Assembly: GCF_000350225.1 (NCBI RefSeq)
Contig: NW_005178983.1
Coordinates: 310,001-374,000, forward strand
DNA from: Chondrus crispus
Taxonomy: Eukaryota > Rhodophyta > Florideophyceae > Gigartinales > Gigartinaceae
Direction: 5' to 3'
DNA: 64,000 bases
In this document: positions 19,575-29,035 of the stretch, piece after piece
Position numbering within the stretch: the stretch's first letter is position 1
Layout of the letters: every line of letters begins with the position of its first letter
Position numbers and translations under genes: made by a program
The notes under the pieces: generated by a model
Told to the model about the DNA's origin: nothing
The model's input: the letters and a program-made list of their open reading frames with translations, nothing else
Database searches by the model: none

Positions 19575-20167
19575 TGTGGTATAACTACCTTCGTCCCAAC
19601 CACTCGGAACGAGGGGGATTAGTGGTAAGGGAGCGCGCGCCGCTGGGTAACCCACGCGAGCGCAAACCGTACGGAAGGACTCGAAAAGAGGGAAGGCTCA
19701 CGTGGCCGGTGACGCGCAGCCGGTCTGTGGTGTTAGATCTGGACGGCCGGTCACGGGTTACAAGCCTGAGACTTAGAGGTAAAACCGGACGGAGTTAGCA
19801 AAAAGCCGTAAAGGGAAGGGAGGCGAGTCTGCCTCCGTTTACTGGAACGGGGCAGGTGCCCCCGGTCTTAACCCCTAAGTGGGACGCCAGGACACCTGTC
19901 CCGCTACAGTAGCTGTTACATACTGTATACCAGCTACTGTACTAAATTAGCTAATTTGTGCCATTAACCACTAATTGCTAATTACTTACCGGATGGGTCG
20001 CACACGTGTGCCCGTGGCCACGACCGGCGCCAACGGTTGTGTCACGTGTACGCCGTGGAGGTACTACTGTGCTCGCAGAGGGCGCGTGCACGATTACTAC
20101 AGTAGTAGCCGCCCGTCTCGGCGGTTCTCATCTCCCACCGGGGGTCGCGGTGTGGAATTATACCACA
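19575..20167 (-). repeat. element C 5' LTR
   Basis: 593 bp, bounded by TGTGGTATAA and TTATACCACA, about 99% identical by eye to 8095-8687. It should carry C's promoter on the minus strand. Confidence 0.9.
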
Positions 20168-20659
20168 CACAGTAGTACCCTGCGGGTCACACATGCTACA
20201 ACTGCTGGCGTAGCCACGGGCAAACGTGTGTAATCCGTACGGTTATAAGTAATAATTAGTCGTTAATGTCACAATTTTATTAATTGTGTACAGTAGCTGG
20301 TATACAGTAAGTCACAGCTACTGTAGCGGGACAGGTGTCCTGGCGTCCCACTTAGGGGTTAAGACCGGGGGCACCTGCCCCGTTCCAGTAAAGAGGAGGC
20401 AGACTCGCCTCCCTTCCCTTTACGGCTAGGCTAAGTGCTAACACCGTTCCGGTTTTCCTTTAGCTCGGGCTTCTAGCCCGTGACCGGCCGTCCGGTTATA
20501 ACACCACCTACCGGCTGCGCGTCGCCGGCCACGTCAGCCTTCCCTCTTTTCGAGTTCATCCGTACGGTTTGCGCTCCCGTGGGTTACCCAGCGGCGCGAG
20601 CTCCCTCACATGTAACCCCCCTCGTTCCGAGTGGTCGGGACGAAGGTAGTTATACCACA
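20168..20659 (+). repeat. element D 3' LTR, second part
   Basis: Nearly the reverse complement of C's LTR, ending GTAGTTATACCACA at 20659. Together with 7989-8094 it makes one LTR of about 595 bp, split by C. Several differences from C's LTR (for example around 20430-20500) show it is a related, not identical, family. Confidence 0.85.
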
Positions 20660-21171
20660 TTGGTGACGTCGGCAAACAGTAGATTTTCGTCCAACGGTTG
20701 TAACGCATGTGACTGTGGGTTAGATCTTGACTTCAACGCGGTCGACTCGTCTTGTCTATCGAGGACGGGTCGTGTTTGCGCCGATTCCAAGACGAGGTTA
20801 CGCCGGCAGAGGTCGTTGACTTCATGCGTCAGGCGATTTACTTCCTCCCGTAGAGGAAGGAGCGTCTTGTCGACGGTGGACCCGATGTCGTTCTGCCACG
20901 GTCGAGTGAGAACGCCTTCTAGTGTGGCGAGGCGATCACGTCCCTGTTGGGACTGTACCTCCGCCTGCGCAGCGATCTTACCAGCAACAAGGCTGTCCAG
21001 CATCTCGCGTATCTTGGCGGTGTGAAAGATGAGTTTCTCCTCGATTAAGTTGAGAGAGAACCTCTCGGCTTCACGGAGGCCCTCGCGGCGGTTCCGCGTG
21101 ATCCACGCCGCGACGGGCGCTGGGATGTCTCTCCGACGAGTGTCATGGGACGACTCGGAGCCGGTCACCAT
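20660..21171 (-). pseudogene. element B gag, N-terminal fragment
   Basis: ATG at 21171, about 140 bp inside the primer-binding site. Encodes MVTGSESSHDTRRRD, then long charged helices (EGLREAERFSLNLIEEKLIF, LREEVNRLTHEVNDLCRRN) that look like a coiled coil. It is cut at 20660 by the D LTR, so the capsid and zinc-knuckle parts are lost. No diagnostic gag domain remains; the call rests on position next to the LTR and primer-binding site and on similarity in style to the helical N-terminus of E's gag. Confidence 0.6.
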
Positions 21172-21314
21172 GGCGAATACACCTACGGTCGGTGCGTGAG
21201 GGAAAGTCGCAGGGAGGAGAAATAGAAAGGGAAGAGATAGAAAGGGAAAAAATAGAAAGGGAAAATAGGTCAGGGAAGAAAGAGGACACTCCGATGCACG
21301 AGAGTATCGACTGT

Positions 21315-21332
21315 TTCTAGGTCGGGAGACCA
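21315..21332 (-). promoter_or_regulatory. primer-binding site of element B
   Basis: Minus strand TGGTCTCCCGACCTAGAA, three nucleotides inside the LTR end. The same 18 nt occur as the primer-binding site of E (32047-32064). tRNA species not identified. Confidence 0.75.
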
Positions 21333-21335
21333 AAA

Positions 21336-21980
21336 TGTCGTGCACTACAACCACATGTGGCGGCTGTAGGCAGAGCGACGCGCGTTCGGACGCGTAAGGA
21401 AATTCGGGAGACCACCCGGTGGATGACCGGAACCGGGATCCGGGCGCGGCTTGCGCGGTAGAAAAGTAGAACTAGATTCAGCGATAACGAGGAAGAATTA
21501 AAGGAAAAACAGAACTAACCGAGCGGAGAGCACAGTAGTTAACGTAGAGCTCGCGCGGTTGGGTTGACGCGCGCGGGGAAGGCAGTTGAGATTCCAGGGG
21601 TGTAGATGGCTCGGTCGGTATGGGCGAGCCAGTACCGAGTCGAGGCTACAACCTGGAATCCAGAAACCATGGTAAAAGACCCGAGGCTTCGTGCCTCTTT
21701 ACTTTGATTATCGGGTTGAGTATATAGTCCCCGTCGCCGTAATGACGAAGCTAAATTATGCTGTAAATTAGAATAACTAGAATATAACGTTTGTTGCCCC
21801 GAGGGGACCAAGTAACGGCCCCTATAGACCCAACAGGTGCCAGAGGGCTCACACGTGTCCACCGGTACGGTCCGGCAGAGAAACAGTGGTCTACGTGTAC
21901 CCGTGGTACACGTGGTGGCGGCGAGCGCGATTTTGGCGAGATTAGGACAGCTGTCCCGGTACCGAGTACAGTGCACTACA
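21336..21980 (-). repeat. element B 5' LTR, 645 bp
   Basis: Ends TGTCGTGCACTAC and GTGCACTACA; followed by the TGCAC target duplication. The same family occurs complete at 35774-36422 and partly at 5381-6456. It contains the imperfect inverted words GTACCACGTGGTAC-like around 21890-21920. Confidence 0.9.
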
Positions 21981-21985
21981 TGCAC

Positions 21986-22899
21986 TGCAATTTCCCACGT
22001 TTCCAAATTAATTCATCTGCCACATGATCTCCTTGAAAGACAGTACACTTTACACAAAACCCGAAAGAAGTCGAGTATTGCCAACCGCCCTCTTTCGACA
22101 TGGGTGGACGAGCATGATGCTGACTTCAAATCCGTCATCCAGGCGATTGTCAATCAAGTAATTTTGTCAACACCCGATCCGCAAAAGCGACTGTGCCTTT
22201 TTACTGATGCTTCATCTACAAATTGGGCTGGCTGTTTAACACGAGTTGATCCTGGCGAAATTGCCAAAGAAGTTTCTCCTCCGCAAGATTGGTATCAAGT
22301 TCTGGTTGGTTTTGTGTCTGGAAGCTTCCGTGGCGCGTCCTATAGGTAGTCTACTCCAGAACAAGAATGTTACGTTATTGTTGAATGCGTCATCCGTTTA
22401 TCTCACATACTAGCAGCTTGCGGAGAAGAATTCTCATTATTCAGAGACCACAGGAACATTTTGTACATGCTATCCCCAACAAAGTATAATGCAAATGTCG
22501 GTCCCCATGTTGCATACAAGACTCAACGATGGGCTCTTCGACTTGCCGAATTTAAGTTTAAAATCGAACATATACCAGAAGAGCAGAACAATTGGGCAGA
22601 CATACTCACACGCTGGGTTGCACCTGGATTTTCTGAGTCTCGTGCTCGTCGACTTAGCATGCTGAAGGTACCTCTTATAACTGAGAATCTCCCAGAACTC
22701 CCATCCAATCATGTGAAAGCAGTGTCTCAAGGAAAACTCCTCCACCTGAAGGCGGTGGATTTGTTCTGACAGATGGATTGTAGAGAAATTCAGCTGGAAA
22801 ACTATATATACCGGATTATGAGCAAGAGTTACAACTACGTATATGTGTTTCCTCACAATGCGGATTGGGTGGGCACAGCGGAATTCATTCAACGATCCA
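21986..22899 (+). pseudogene. retroelement A: RNase H and start of integrase
   Basis: Continues A's pol after the B insertion. RNase H blocks: RLCLFTDASSTNWAGCL (catalytic D), a TAG at 22346, then TPEQECYVIVECV, LFRDHRNILYML and EHIPEEQNNWADILTRWVAP. After a TGA near 22768 and a frameshift it reaches GHSGIHSTIQ at 22865-22899, the second histidine part of the integrase HHCC zinc finger. There it stops abruptly: the next sequence belongs to another element, and A's integrase resumes at about 29036. The reading frame near the B target duplication is continuous when the insertion is ignored, which confirms that A is the host of B. Confidence 0.8.
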
Positions 22900-22981
22900 G
22901 ATAAGTGATCACTGGCCAGAACTTGCTCTAAGCAGGTCGATCAACCCGACCGAAGCCCCGGCACCGAACCCGACGTCCCCA

Positions 22982-24841
22982 ATGTCGTCTCCCGGGGAAG
23001 AAGGCCCACAGGACCAGCAGACAAGCACGCGGCAAGGTTCTTCGTTTGTTACTACCTCGGTCAACCATCCACGCCTCGGCTCCTCTCCGGACGCTGAGAG
23101 CATACGCGTGTTTCTAAGGCTGTACAACCGGTACAGCACTGAGCTCATAGCTCGTGCCCAGCAACATGTCGACGTTGAGTCCACCACGACGGAACCCATC
23201 CGCCCTCTCAGCCTCAAGTTCTGTGCAGACCAAGACTACCTGGAGTCTTCCATCGACTTAGGTATTATCCCTAGCGTTGAAGACTACGACTCGCTCACCG
23301 ATGATCAACTGCGACTATTCCTAGAGGGGAAGTGTAAAGACTCTCCTCAGACCACTACGCTCGATGTACTTGATCACATTGTGGAGAAGGATCTGTCCAT
23401 GAACATGCATGATCGAGACCCCACCTCTCGGATGCATGGACTATTTGTCTCCTACGCTACAATTATACGTCGCAATGGCCTTTCTTCCGTCAAGAAAGAC
23501 CATGCTAAGGTCGCTGTATATCATGTCCTCGAAGCTGTACGTCCGTACAAGCTTCGCGACCGCCTTGAAACCGATCTGGAGTTTTCCCATAAGTGCTTTA
23601 AGAAAGACTTCACACGCTTTTTTGCGCATGCCGTTAAGTTATCTGAGGCCTTCAACCTGGTGGACAATGGTCCACGGAAAAATCGGAAACCGAATACCAG
23701 TCGGAGCGGCGGTGGCAGTGGAAGCGGCGACACTACAGAGAAGACTACCCCCCATACTGCGCCCACCCCTGAAAACGGAAAAGAAAAGCGCCAGGGCAGT
23801 AAGACAGCCCCAGACTGTCATCATGAGCCATATAAGAAGAAAGGGCTCAAACATCTCATCAAGGATTGCCGAAGTTCCACTGCGGAGGAGAAACAGAAAC
23901 TCTTTGACGAACTGCGGGCAATTAAAGCTCTTGATGGTCCCTCGAAGTCAACCCGCGGTCAGAAGAAAAACACTGCTTCTGGTATACCTTCCGGCCACAC
24001 CGGACGCCTCTCGACCAAGGACGATGGACGTACTGTAGACCCGCGTAAGCCATCTTGCGACGTGACCTTGTCCGACGGCCAGGCCACCTTGCGCTGTATT
24101 GGACCCTGCGATGATGGCAGTGACGATACCATCATCTTTCCCCGTATTGCGGAGAAGGCTGCACTGAAAGGAATTGGTAAGATTCCTGCAATCGAAACTG
24201 TGACATTAGAAGTCGCGCTGAAGAAGGCAATGGATGACAAGGAAGGAAAAGAGACGTTCAACTTCTCTCGCTCTTGGACCTCGCCTCGGACATTTCTGCA
24301 CTTGTCCTCAGGCCAGCTCGCCTTGATCAATGTCAAATTCTTGATTGCAGATGATGAACTTGCCTGTGAGGACATCCGCATAGGCCTACCAGTGTTGGAG
24401 CATCTACAGGTCGATTCCAAGACGCTGCTAGAGGCCAACCGGGCTACTCTCGACAACACAGACTGTTCGCACATCGGTACCCCTACCAGCAACCCTCGAG
24501 GTGGAATCGTCAGCAGAATTATGTTGGTCCGTTTGAACCGTGTCCAAGATGATAGCTTCTCAGCTGCTGCCCGAGTCCTCGTCCCTAGCCGACCCTGCGT
24601 CAATTTCAACACTGCACGCAATAAGCATGACCCATTTCCGGACCCGTCGTTGCTCGACTCTGTCGATTTGCTGCAACACGCGGACATTCGGGAGGCAGTG
24701 GGCTCCATGCTCACCGCTGCATCTGACAACGGATTGCCCGATAAGAATAAGAAAGAGTTGAAAAGCATCGTCCATGCCGACCTTGACGTTTTTCGAACCT
24801 CGTTCTCTGCTGGTCCCGCAGCTAGAATTGCGCCTCTATGA
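22982..24841 (+). CDS. element G gag-protease, about 620 aa
   Basis: ATG at 22982 (MSSPGEEGPQDQ) gives an intact frame to TGA at 24841. Helical gag-like region: FLRLYNRYSTELIARAQQHV, LKFCADQDYLESSIDLGII, YKLRDRLETDLEFSHKCFKK. Then a Gly/Ser/Lys-rich linker with CHHEPYKKKGLKHLIKDC, which resembles a degenerate zinc knuckle. The C-terminal third has a retropepsin-like site, CIGPCDDGSDDTIIFPRIAE, and LACEDIRIGLPVLEHL. The element body begins only about 80 bp before this ATG, directly joined to A's integrase zinc finger, with no LTR or primer-binding site. It is thus a 5'-truncated or rearranged copy. RT follows in another frame. Confidence 0.7.
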   Translation: MSSPGEEGPQDQQTSTRQGSSFVTTSVNHPRLGSSPDAESIRVFLRLYNRYSTELIARAQQHVDVESTTTEPIRPLSLKFCADQDYLESSIDLGIIPSVEDYDSLTDDQLRLFLEGKCKDSPQTTTLDVLDHIVEKDLSMNMHDRDPTSRMHGLFVSYATIIRRNGLSSVKKDHAKVAVYHVLEAVRPYKLRDRLETDLEFSHKCFKKDFTRFFAHAVKLSEAFNLVDNGPRKNRKPNTSRSGGGSGSGDTTEKTTPHTAPTPENGKEKRQGSKTAPDCHHEPYKKKGLKHLIKDCRSSTAEEKQKLFDELRAIKALDGPSKSTRGQKKNTASGIPSGHTGRLSTKDDGRTVDPRKPSCDVTLSDGQATLRCIGPCDDGSDDTIIFPRIAEKAALKGIGKIPAIETVTLEVALKKAMDDKEGKETFNFSRSWTSPRTFLHLSSGQLALINVKFLIADDELACEDIRIGLPVLEHLQVDSKTLLEANRATLDNTDCSHIGTPTSNPRGGIVSRIMLVRLNRVQDDSFSAAARVLVPSRPCVNFNTARNKHDPFPDPSLLDSVDLLQHADIREAVGSMLTAASDNGLPDKNKKELKSIVHADLDVFRTSFSAGPAARIAPL

Positions 24842-25835
24842 ATTGACCTGGTAAGTACTGCACGTCGTGTCAAAGAACGCCTTCGAAACTATTCCCAAGA
24901 GCAACGCGCGTTTCTAGCGGATTTCGTGCAAAAACTGGTTCACCACGGCATGGCCTACTCAAACCCAACCTCGCCGTGGGCTTGCGCACCATTATTAGTC
25001 CCTAAACCCGGACCGCCTCGCTTCCGGTTCACCGTGAACTTACGACCTGTTAATGCTTTCACAGTGAAGCATCAATACCCGATGCCTAATTTGGAGCACA
25101 AGCTCACAAAGCTCTCCACCTCCAAGTACTTTGCTACGTTCGATCTCTCAAATGGGTACTGGCAGCTCGCGCTCGACAAAGAAGCACAAGCCCTCCAGTC
25201 TTTCATCACTCCAGATGGGATATTCTCTCCGACCCGGGTTTTACACGTAACCACCAACGCAACTTCCCACTTACAGGTCGCTTTCGCGGAGATCATGCCT
25301 CTCACTCTCCGCGAGTTTATCATCTCCTGGTTAGATGACCTCTTGGTCCATCATCGGACCATTGGCGGTCTATTTGAAACGGTACGTGATCTATTGACTC
25401 TCTGCCGCGAATTTGACAATAAGCTCCACCCAGGGAAGTGTGTGCTCTTCTCAGCGGAGATTCGTTGGTGCGGCCGGATAATTTCGGCGAAGGGAATCCG
25501 CTACGACCCACGCCAGCTGGACGGCCTCGTACACATGGAGCCTCCCTCTACAGGCGCGCATCTTCAGCAATTCCTGTGTGCCGTCCAGTGGCTGAAGAAG
25601 GGCATTCCGCAGTTCACCGACGTCGTCCAACCACTGCAGAAATTTTGCAACGCGTCTACAAACGCGCAGGGAAGACCACCAAACAAGCTGTTTCTCGTGT
25701 CAAGTTGCAGAATTTAGGCTGGGGAGTGCCCGAGGTCAGCGCCTTTGAATCCAGCAAGGCGGCTCTCGCGAAGCAAGTCACCTTGTCGCACAGAGATCCG
25801 CTCAGGCGCCTCTTACCCAAGTATTACTGCGTGGG
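24842..25835 (+). pseudogene. element G reverse transcriptase, truncated
   Basis: Reads RAFLADFVQKLVHHGMAYSN, PLLVPKPGPPRFRFTVNLRP, YFATFDLSNGYWQLALDKEA, and the catalytic FIISWLDDLLVHH, followed by KLHPGKCVLFSAEIRW, CGRIISAKGIRYDPRQLDGL and AVQWLKKGIPQFTD. A frameshift near 25650 leads to VKLQNLGWGVPEVSAF and AKQVTLSHRDP, the usual lead to RNase H. The sequence then meets a solo LTR at 25836. RNase H itself is absent here and appears inverted beyond the solo LTR. RT is closely similar in style to A's, so both belong to one gypsy branch. Confidence 0.8.
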
Positions 25836-27008
25836 TGTAGTGCAATACGCACCTGAAAAGGGGGGTGAAAAGAAAGGAAAATATTTGATATGAAAAGTAG
25901 TCCGGGTTTGGGGACACACATGTCAATAATTGCACAGTTTTAATTTTTAATTATTTAATTTTATTTAGCTAATTAGTTGGAATTAATTTTGCTGACACTA
26001 GATTAGATCTAGGATCTAGCGCCATGAGCTACTGTAGTGGCTCCGGCGGGGCGATATATACCTTAGCCCTCTGACCACCAAGTCAGTAAAGGTAACCCGA
26101 GTTGCCGGAGTTGAATGTCGCCTTGGTCGAAGTCCGTCTCTACCAAGACGCTCCCTTTTTCCTAAGCCTACGGCATCCTTCAGCGCTCGGGGGTCCCATT
26201 TCTTTTCCCTTTATTTCCCAATTGAACCCGAGTTGCCAGAGTTGAATATCGCCTTGGTCGAAGTCCGTCTTTCCCAAGACGCACCCTTTTACCACAGATT
26301 ACGTTATCCTTTGCGCTCGGGGGTTCCCCTTTCTTTTTCCTTTATTTCCCTATTCTTTTCTATCTCTACATCTATTTTTCCCTTAATTGTGTTGGTTCCA
26401 ATGGAGTTGGTTGCGACCGATCCGGTGTAGGTGTTTTAGCCATCGGGCAGCACGTTGTGTAGCGCTGGTACTGTTTCAAGTTCCGTCGGAAGGCTGTTGT
26501 AACGACGCCTCCGTCGAAGGTCTTACTGTATAAGACAGAGTTGGTACCGCCTCCCGCGATCGCGATCGCGCTGGTGAGGGTGTTTTAGCCATCGCGCAAG
26601 ACGTCGGTAGTAGCATTGCTACACGGTTATGATCCCGTCGGGTAGTGCTGAACAAGCCCCCGTCGAAGACCTTGAATTACACACAAGGTGCTGAAGACGC
26701 TCGTCCATCATTGGCCTTACAACCCAGCGAACCGCGGTTACATCCTCGTAGAGAAGCCCAACCCGCACCTGTCGAGCCCTCAAGTCTTCACAAGTCTCTA
26801 CCATCATTATCCTCCCGGGCCGGGTGTCTTTCGTTAACCCCCCCGTCGGGGTTGAGCCACCGTGGGCCGCAAGCCCACACAAGGGGAAAGGGAGTCTCGA
26901 ACGCTCCGTAGCGCGTGCCATCGGCAGTGGTTGTTGCTGTTGTTGTTTTTCTTCTTTTTGTTTGACCGTCGGACTGCGTTCGCGGCCTGCCAGGCACATT
27001 GCACTACA
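25836..27008. mobile_element. solo LTR, 1,173 bp, GTGGG duplication
   Basis: Starts TGTAGTGCAATACGC and ends CATTGCACTACA, flanked by GTGGG at 25831-25835 and 27009-27013. It belongs to the same family as E's 5' LTR (30919-32042). An internal stretch of about 130 bp (CCCGAGTTGCC to the next copy at 26226) is duplicated here but single in E, which accounts for most of the length difference. The 26834-28984 minus frame that runs into it is only fortuitously open. Confidence 0.9.
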
Positions 27009-27013
27009 GTGGG

Positions 27014-29035
27014 CGCTTTCGGATTCAAGATGTAGCGGATTACAGTCCCCTCTTCAAAGGGCAAATTCCGCCCTAGCTTTGGCGACAAGGTGTTGGGGTG
27101 TGTGCTTGCGTTGGAGGAGCCGGTGCAGCATTTGCGGAACGTCTTTGTGGACGTGCTGCAGTGGCTCAGCGGAGTCTTGTGAGTTTGGAAGACCTTTCCA
27201 CCTGACGATGACCTTGAGCCCGTCTGGGATCTCGACAAGGGCCATGAGCCGGGAAACAGGCATTCCTGTTTCTGAGGAATGATATGAGACAGGATGGCCC
27301 TCGAATCTGAGGACGAGTCGCTGTAGTATTTCAGGCGAGTACTATGAATGTCCTCTAAAGTTCCGTTGCGCAGGTCGCGAATCTGGAAGACGTAGTCATT
27401 TAAAGCCTTGACAATCTGGCGCGGACCTCTCCAGCGGAGAGCAAGCTTTTCTCCCGCGAAGAATTCTTCCCGGGCGAGGAGAACGAAGTCACCTTCGGAA
27501 AAATTGGCCGGCTGGCCACGGGATGCAGCCAAGCGGGATCGTTCGCGGTTGGTGCGGACGGATGTGTCTACAGTAGAGTTTAGATCAGCGACGGAAGCTT
27601 GTAGAGCCTTGATGTTGAGCAGTCTTTCCTGTTGCGGCAGCGTGAGAGTCATAGGCGTGACTGTAGTTGTGCAAAGAAAGGTCGTGATCGGCGGAGTCGG
27701 ATTCAGGCCCGTGAAAGCTGTCACCGGGGCGATTTTTCCACGTGAGGGAGCTGCAGCACTGTTGAGCGCGCTTTGCACCAACGGCAAAATGTCAGGCCAC
27801 TCGTTCAACTGCATCTGTAATTCAGATATCACAGCGCCGAAGGTTCGAAGAAGCTCCTTACCAAGGCGTTCTACAGCACCGTTGCTCCATGGAGTGTACG
27901 GTAGCGTAAAATGATGAGCTGTTTTGAGTCCCTTTGCGACGCGCCTCATTGTTTCGTTTCGAAATTGCGTCGTCCCATCCGACATCAGGCTTTTGGGAAC
28001 TCCAAACGCAGCGCACCAGTCGATGATGGCTTGAGCGGCATTCTGGGCGGAGGTGTCCGCAAAACCGAAGAACCATTTGTAGTCGGAGTGATCGTCTCGT
28101 AGCATCAGGATGTACTTCGTTCCATCTGCGGCGAGCCCCATGTCAATGTAGTCGAATTGAAGGACATCGTTAGGGGCGCTGCCGTGGAAGGCAGGACCGA
28201 ATGGCCGAGGAACTTTTCCACCGCCTACAGTTGAAATGAAATGTATACAAGCTCGTACAAACGCGCGGATGTCGGATTTCATGGTGGACCAGAAAAAACT
28301 GGTCCGCATGGCTATCTCCGTCGCTGATTGACCTCGATGACCAGCTGGGCCAGTGTGTGCAATAATGCACAGACGGATCTGTATATCTGCAGCGGAGTCG
28401 GGAATCCATACGGCATTGCTACTGTTTTTCCAGGCATTCTGAACAAGCGTGAGGTGAGGAGGGCGCTCTCGCTCGGCAGCAGATTGAATGTCCGCAATTG
28501 CCTGTATGCTCGGCCAGACGAATTCTGGTGCCGACGACGAGGGCAAGGCAGGAATTCGCACGAGCCGTCGAACAGTGCGCGGCGCGGACCAGCGTCCAAG
28601 AAGATCGGCCCAGAGATTGTCTAGGCCCTTGATATGGAAGCATGTGTAATTGTACATGCTCAGTTTCACTGCCCAGCGAAGAACGTTACGCAAAGTACCT
28701 TGGGATAGGTCTGCCAACACGGAGAGCGGATCAAAAAGAAATATCAAGTTGTTGTGGTCCGTATAGAGGTCGAAACCTTCGGGAGTAGCAACAATCCAAC
28801 GCATGCTTCCTAGTGTAGCGAGCACGGCGAATGCCTCCTTTTCCATAGTAGCCCACCCAAGCTGGGTGGAGTCGAAGCGACCTGAGAGGAAGGCGAGTGG
28901 TTCGTGTTCTGATCCTTGTGGGGTTTGTCCAGGTCCTGGTACGGCAGATACGCTGTACGGCAGATACGCTGACTCGCAACACACTACGTACTGACACGCA
29001 ATAGCAACGGTTCCCGCTAGGGAACAGCACGTCGA
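27014..29035 (-). pseudogene. inverted RNase H-integrase-chromodomain half of a gypsy pol
   Basis: On the minus strand: EHEPLAFLSGRFDSTQLGWA and TMEKEAFAVLATL (RNase H), LYTDHNNLIFLF, FHIKGLDNLWADLLGRW, then integrase: HTGPAGHRGQ zinc finger, DVLQFDYIDMGLA, PKSLMSDGTTQFRNETM, PYTPWSNGAVERLGKELLRT (D, D, E). It ends with the GPY-like FSEGDFVLLAREEFFAGEKL. A frameshift near 27270 leads to a chromodomain (DGLKVIVRWKGLPNSQDSAE). Orientation is opposite to G's gag-RT, although together they would complete one pol. The beginning of RNase H before 28984 is damaged. No LTR directly bounds the segment. Confidence 0.75.

Larger units (their letters stand above)
8095..20167 (-). mobile_element. element C: 12-kb Ty3/gypsy chromodomain retrotransposon with antisense ORFs
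   Basis: Two 593-bp LTRs (8095-8687, 19575-20167), both bounded by TGTGGTATAA and TTATACCACA, differ at about six positions by eye (about 1%), so the insertion is recent. The flanks are TACAG (8090-8094) and CACAG (20168-20172), a 5-bp duplication with one change, inside D's LTR. Minus-strand order is LTR, primer-binding site, gag, protease, RT, RNase H, integrase, chromodomain, then a region with frames on the opposite strand, polypurine tract, LTR. Known lesions are a 25-bp duplication in pol, a solo LTR and several stops in the antisense ORF. RT-RH-IN order and the chromodomain place it with Ty3/gypsy chromovirus-like elements. Confidence 0.92.
5381..21980 (-). mobile_element. element B with nested D and C inside
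   Basis: The outer boundaries are marked by LTR ends TGTCCTGCACTAC (5381) and CAGTGCACTACA (21980), flanked by the 5-bp duplication TGCAC at 5376-5380 and 21981-21985. The host site is the pol of element A. The primer-binding site and gag show that B reads on the minus strand, so 21336-21980 is its 5' LTR. Most of B's interior is missing: gag is cut at 20660 by element D, and D directly abuts the remnant of B's other LTR near 6456, implying a deletion. Confidence 0.85.

Noticed and set aside
23959-24873. Minus-strand 304-codon frame opposite G's gag-protease
   Set aside because: Composition is that of a shadow frame (Ser/Arg/Leu), while the plus frame has protease-like and gag-like motifs and leads into RT.
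26834-27050. C-terminal part of the long minus frame entering the solo LTR
   Set aside because: It lies inside the 25836-27008 LTR; true coding shifts frame near 27270 into the chromodomain.
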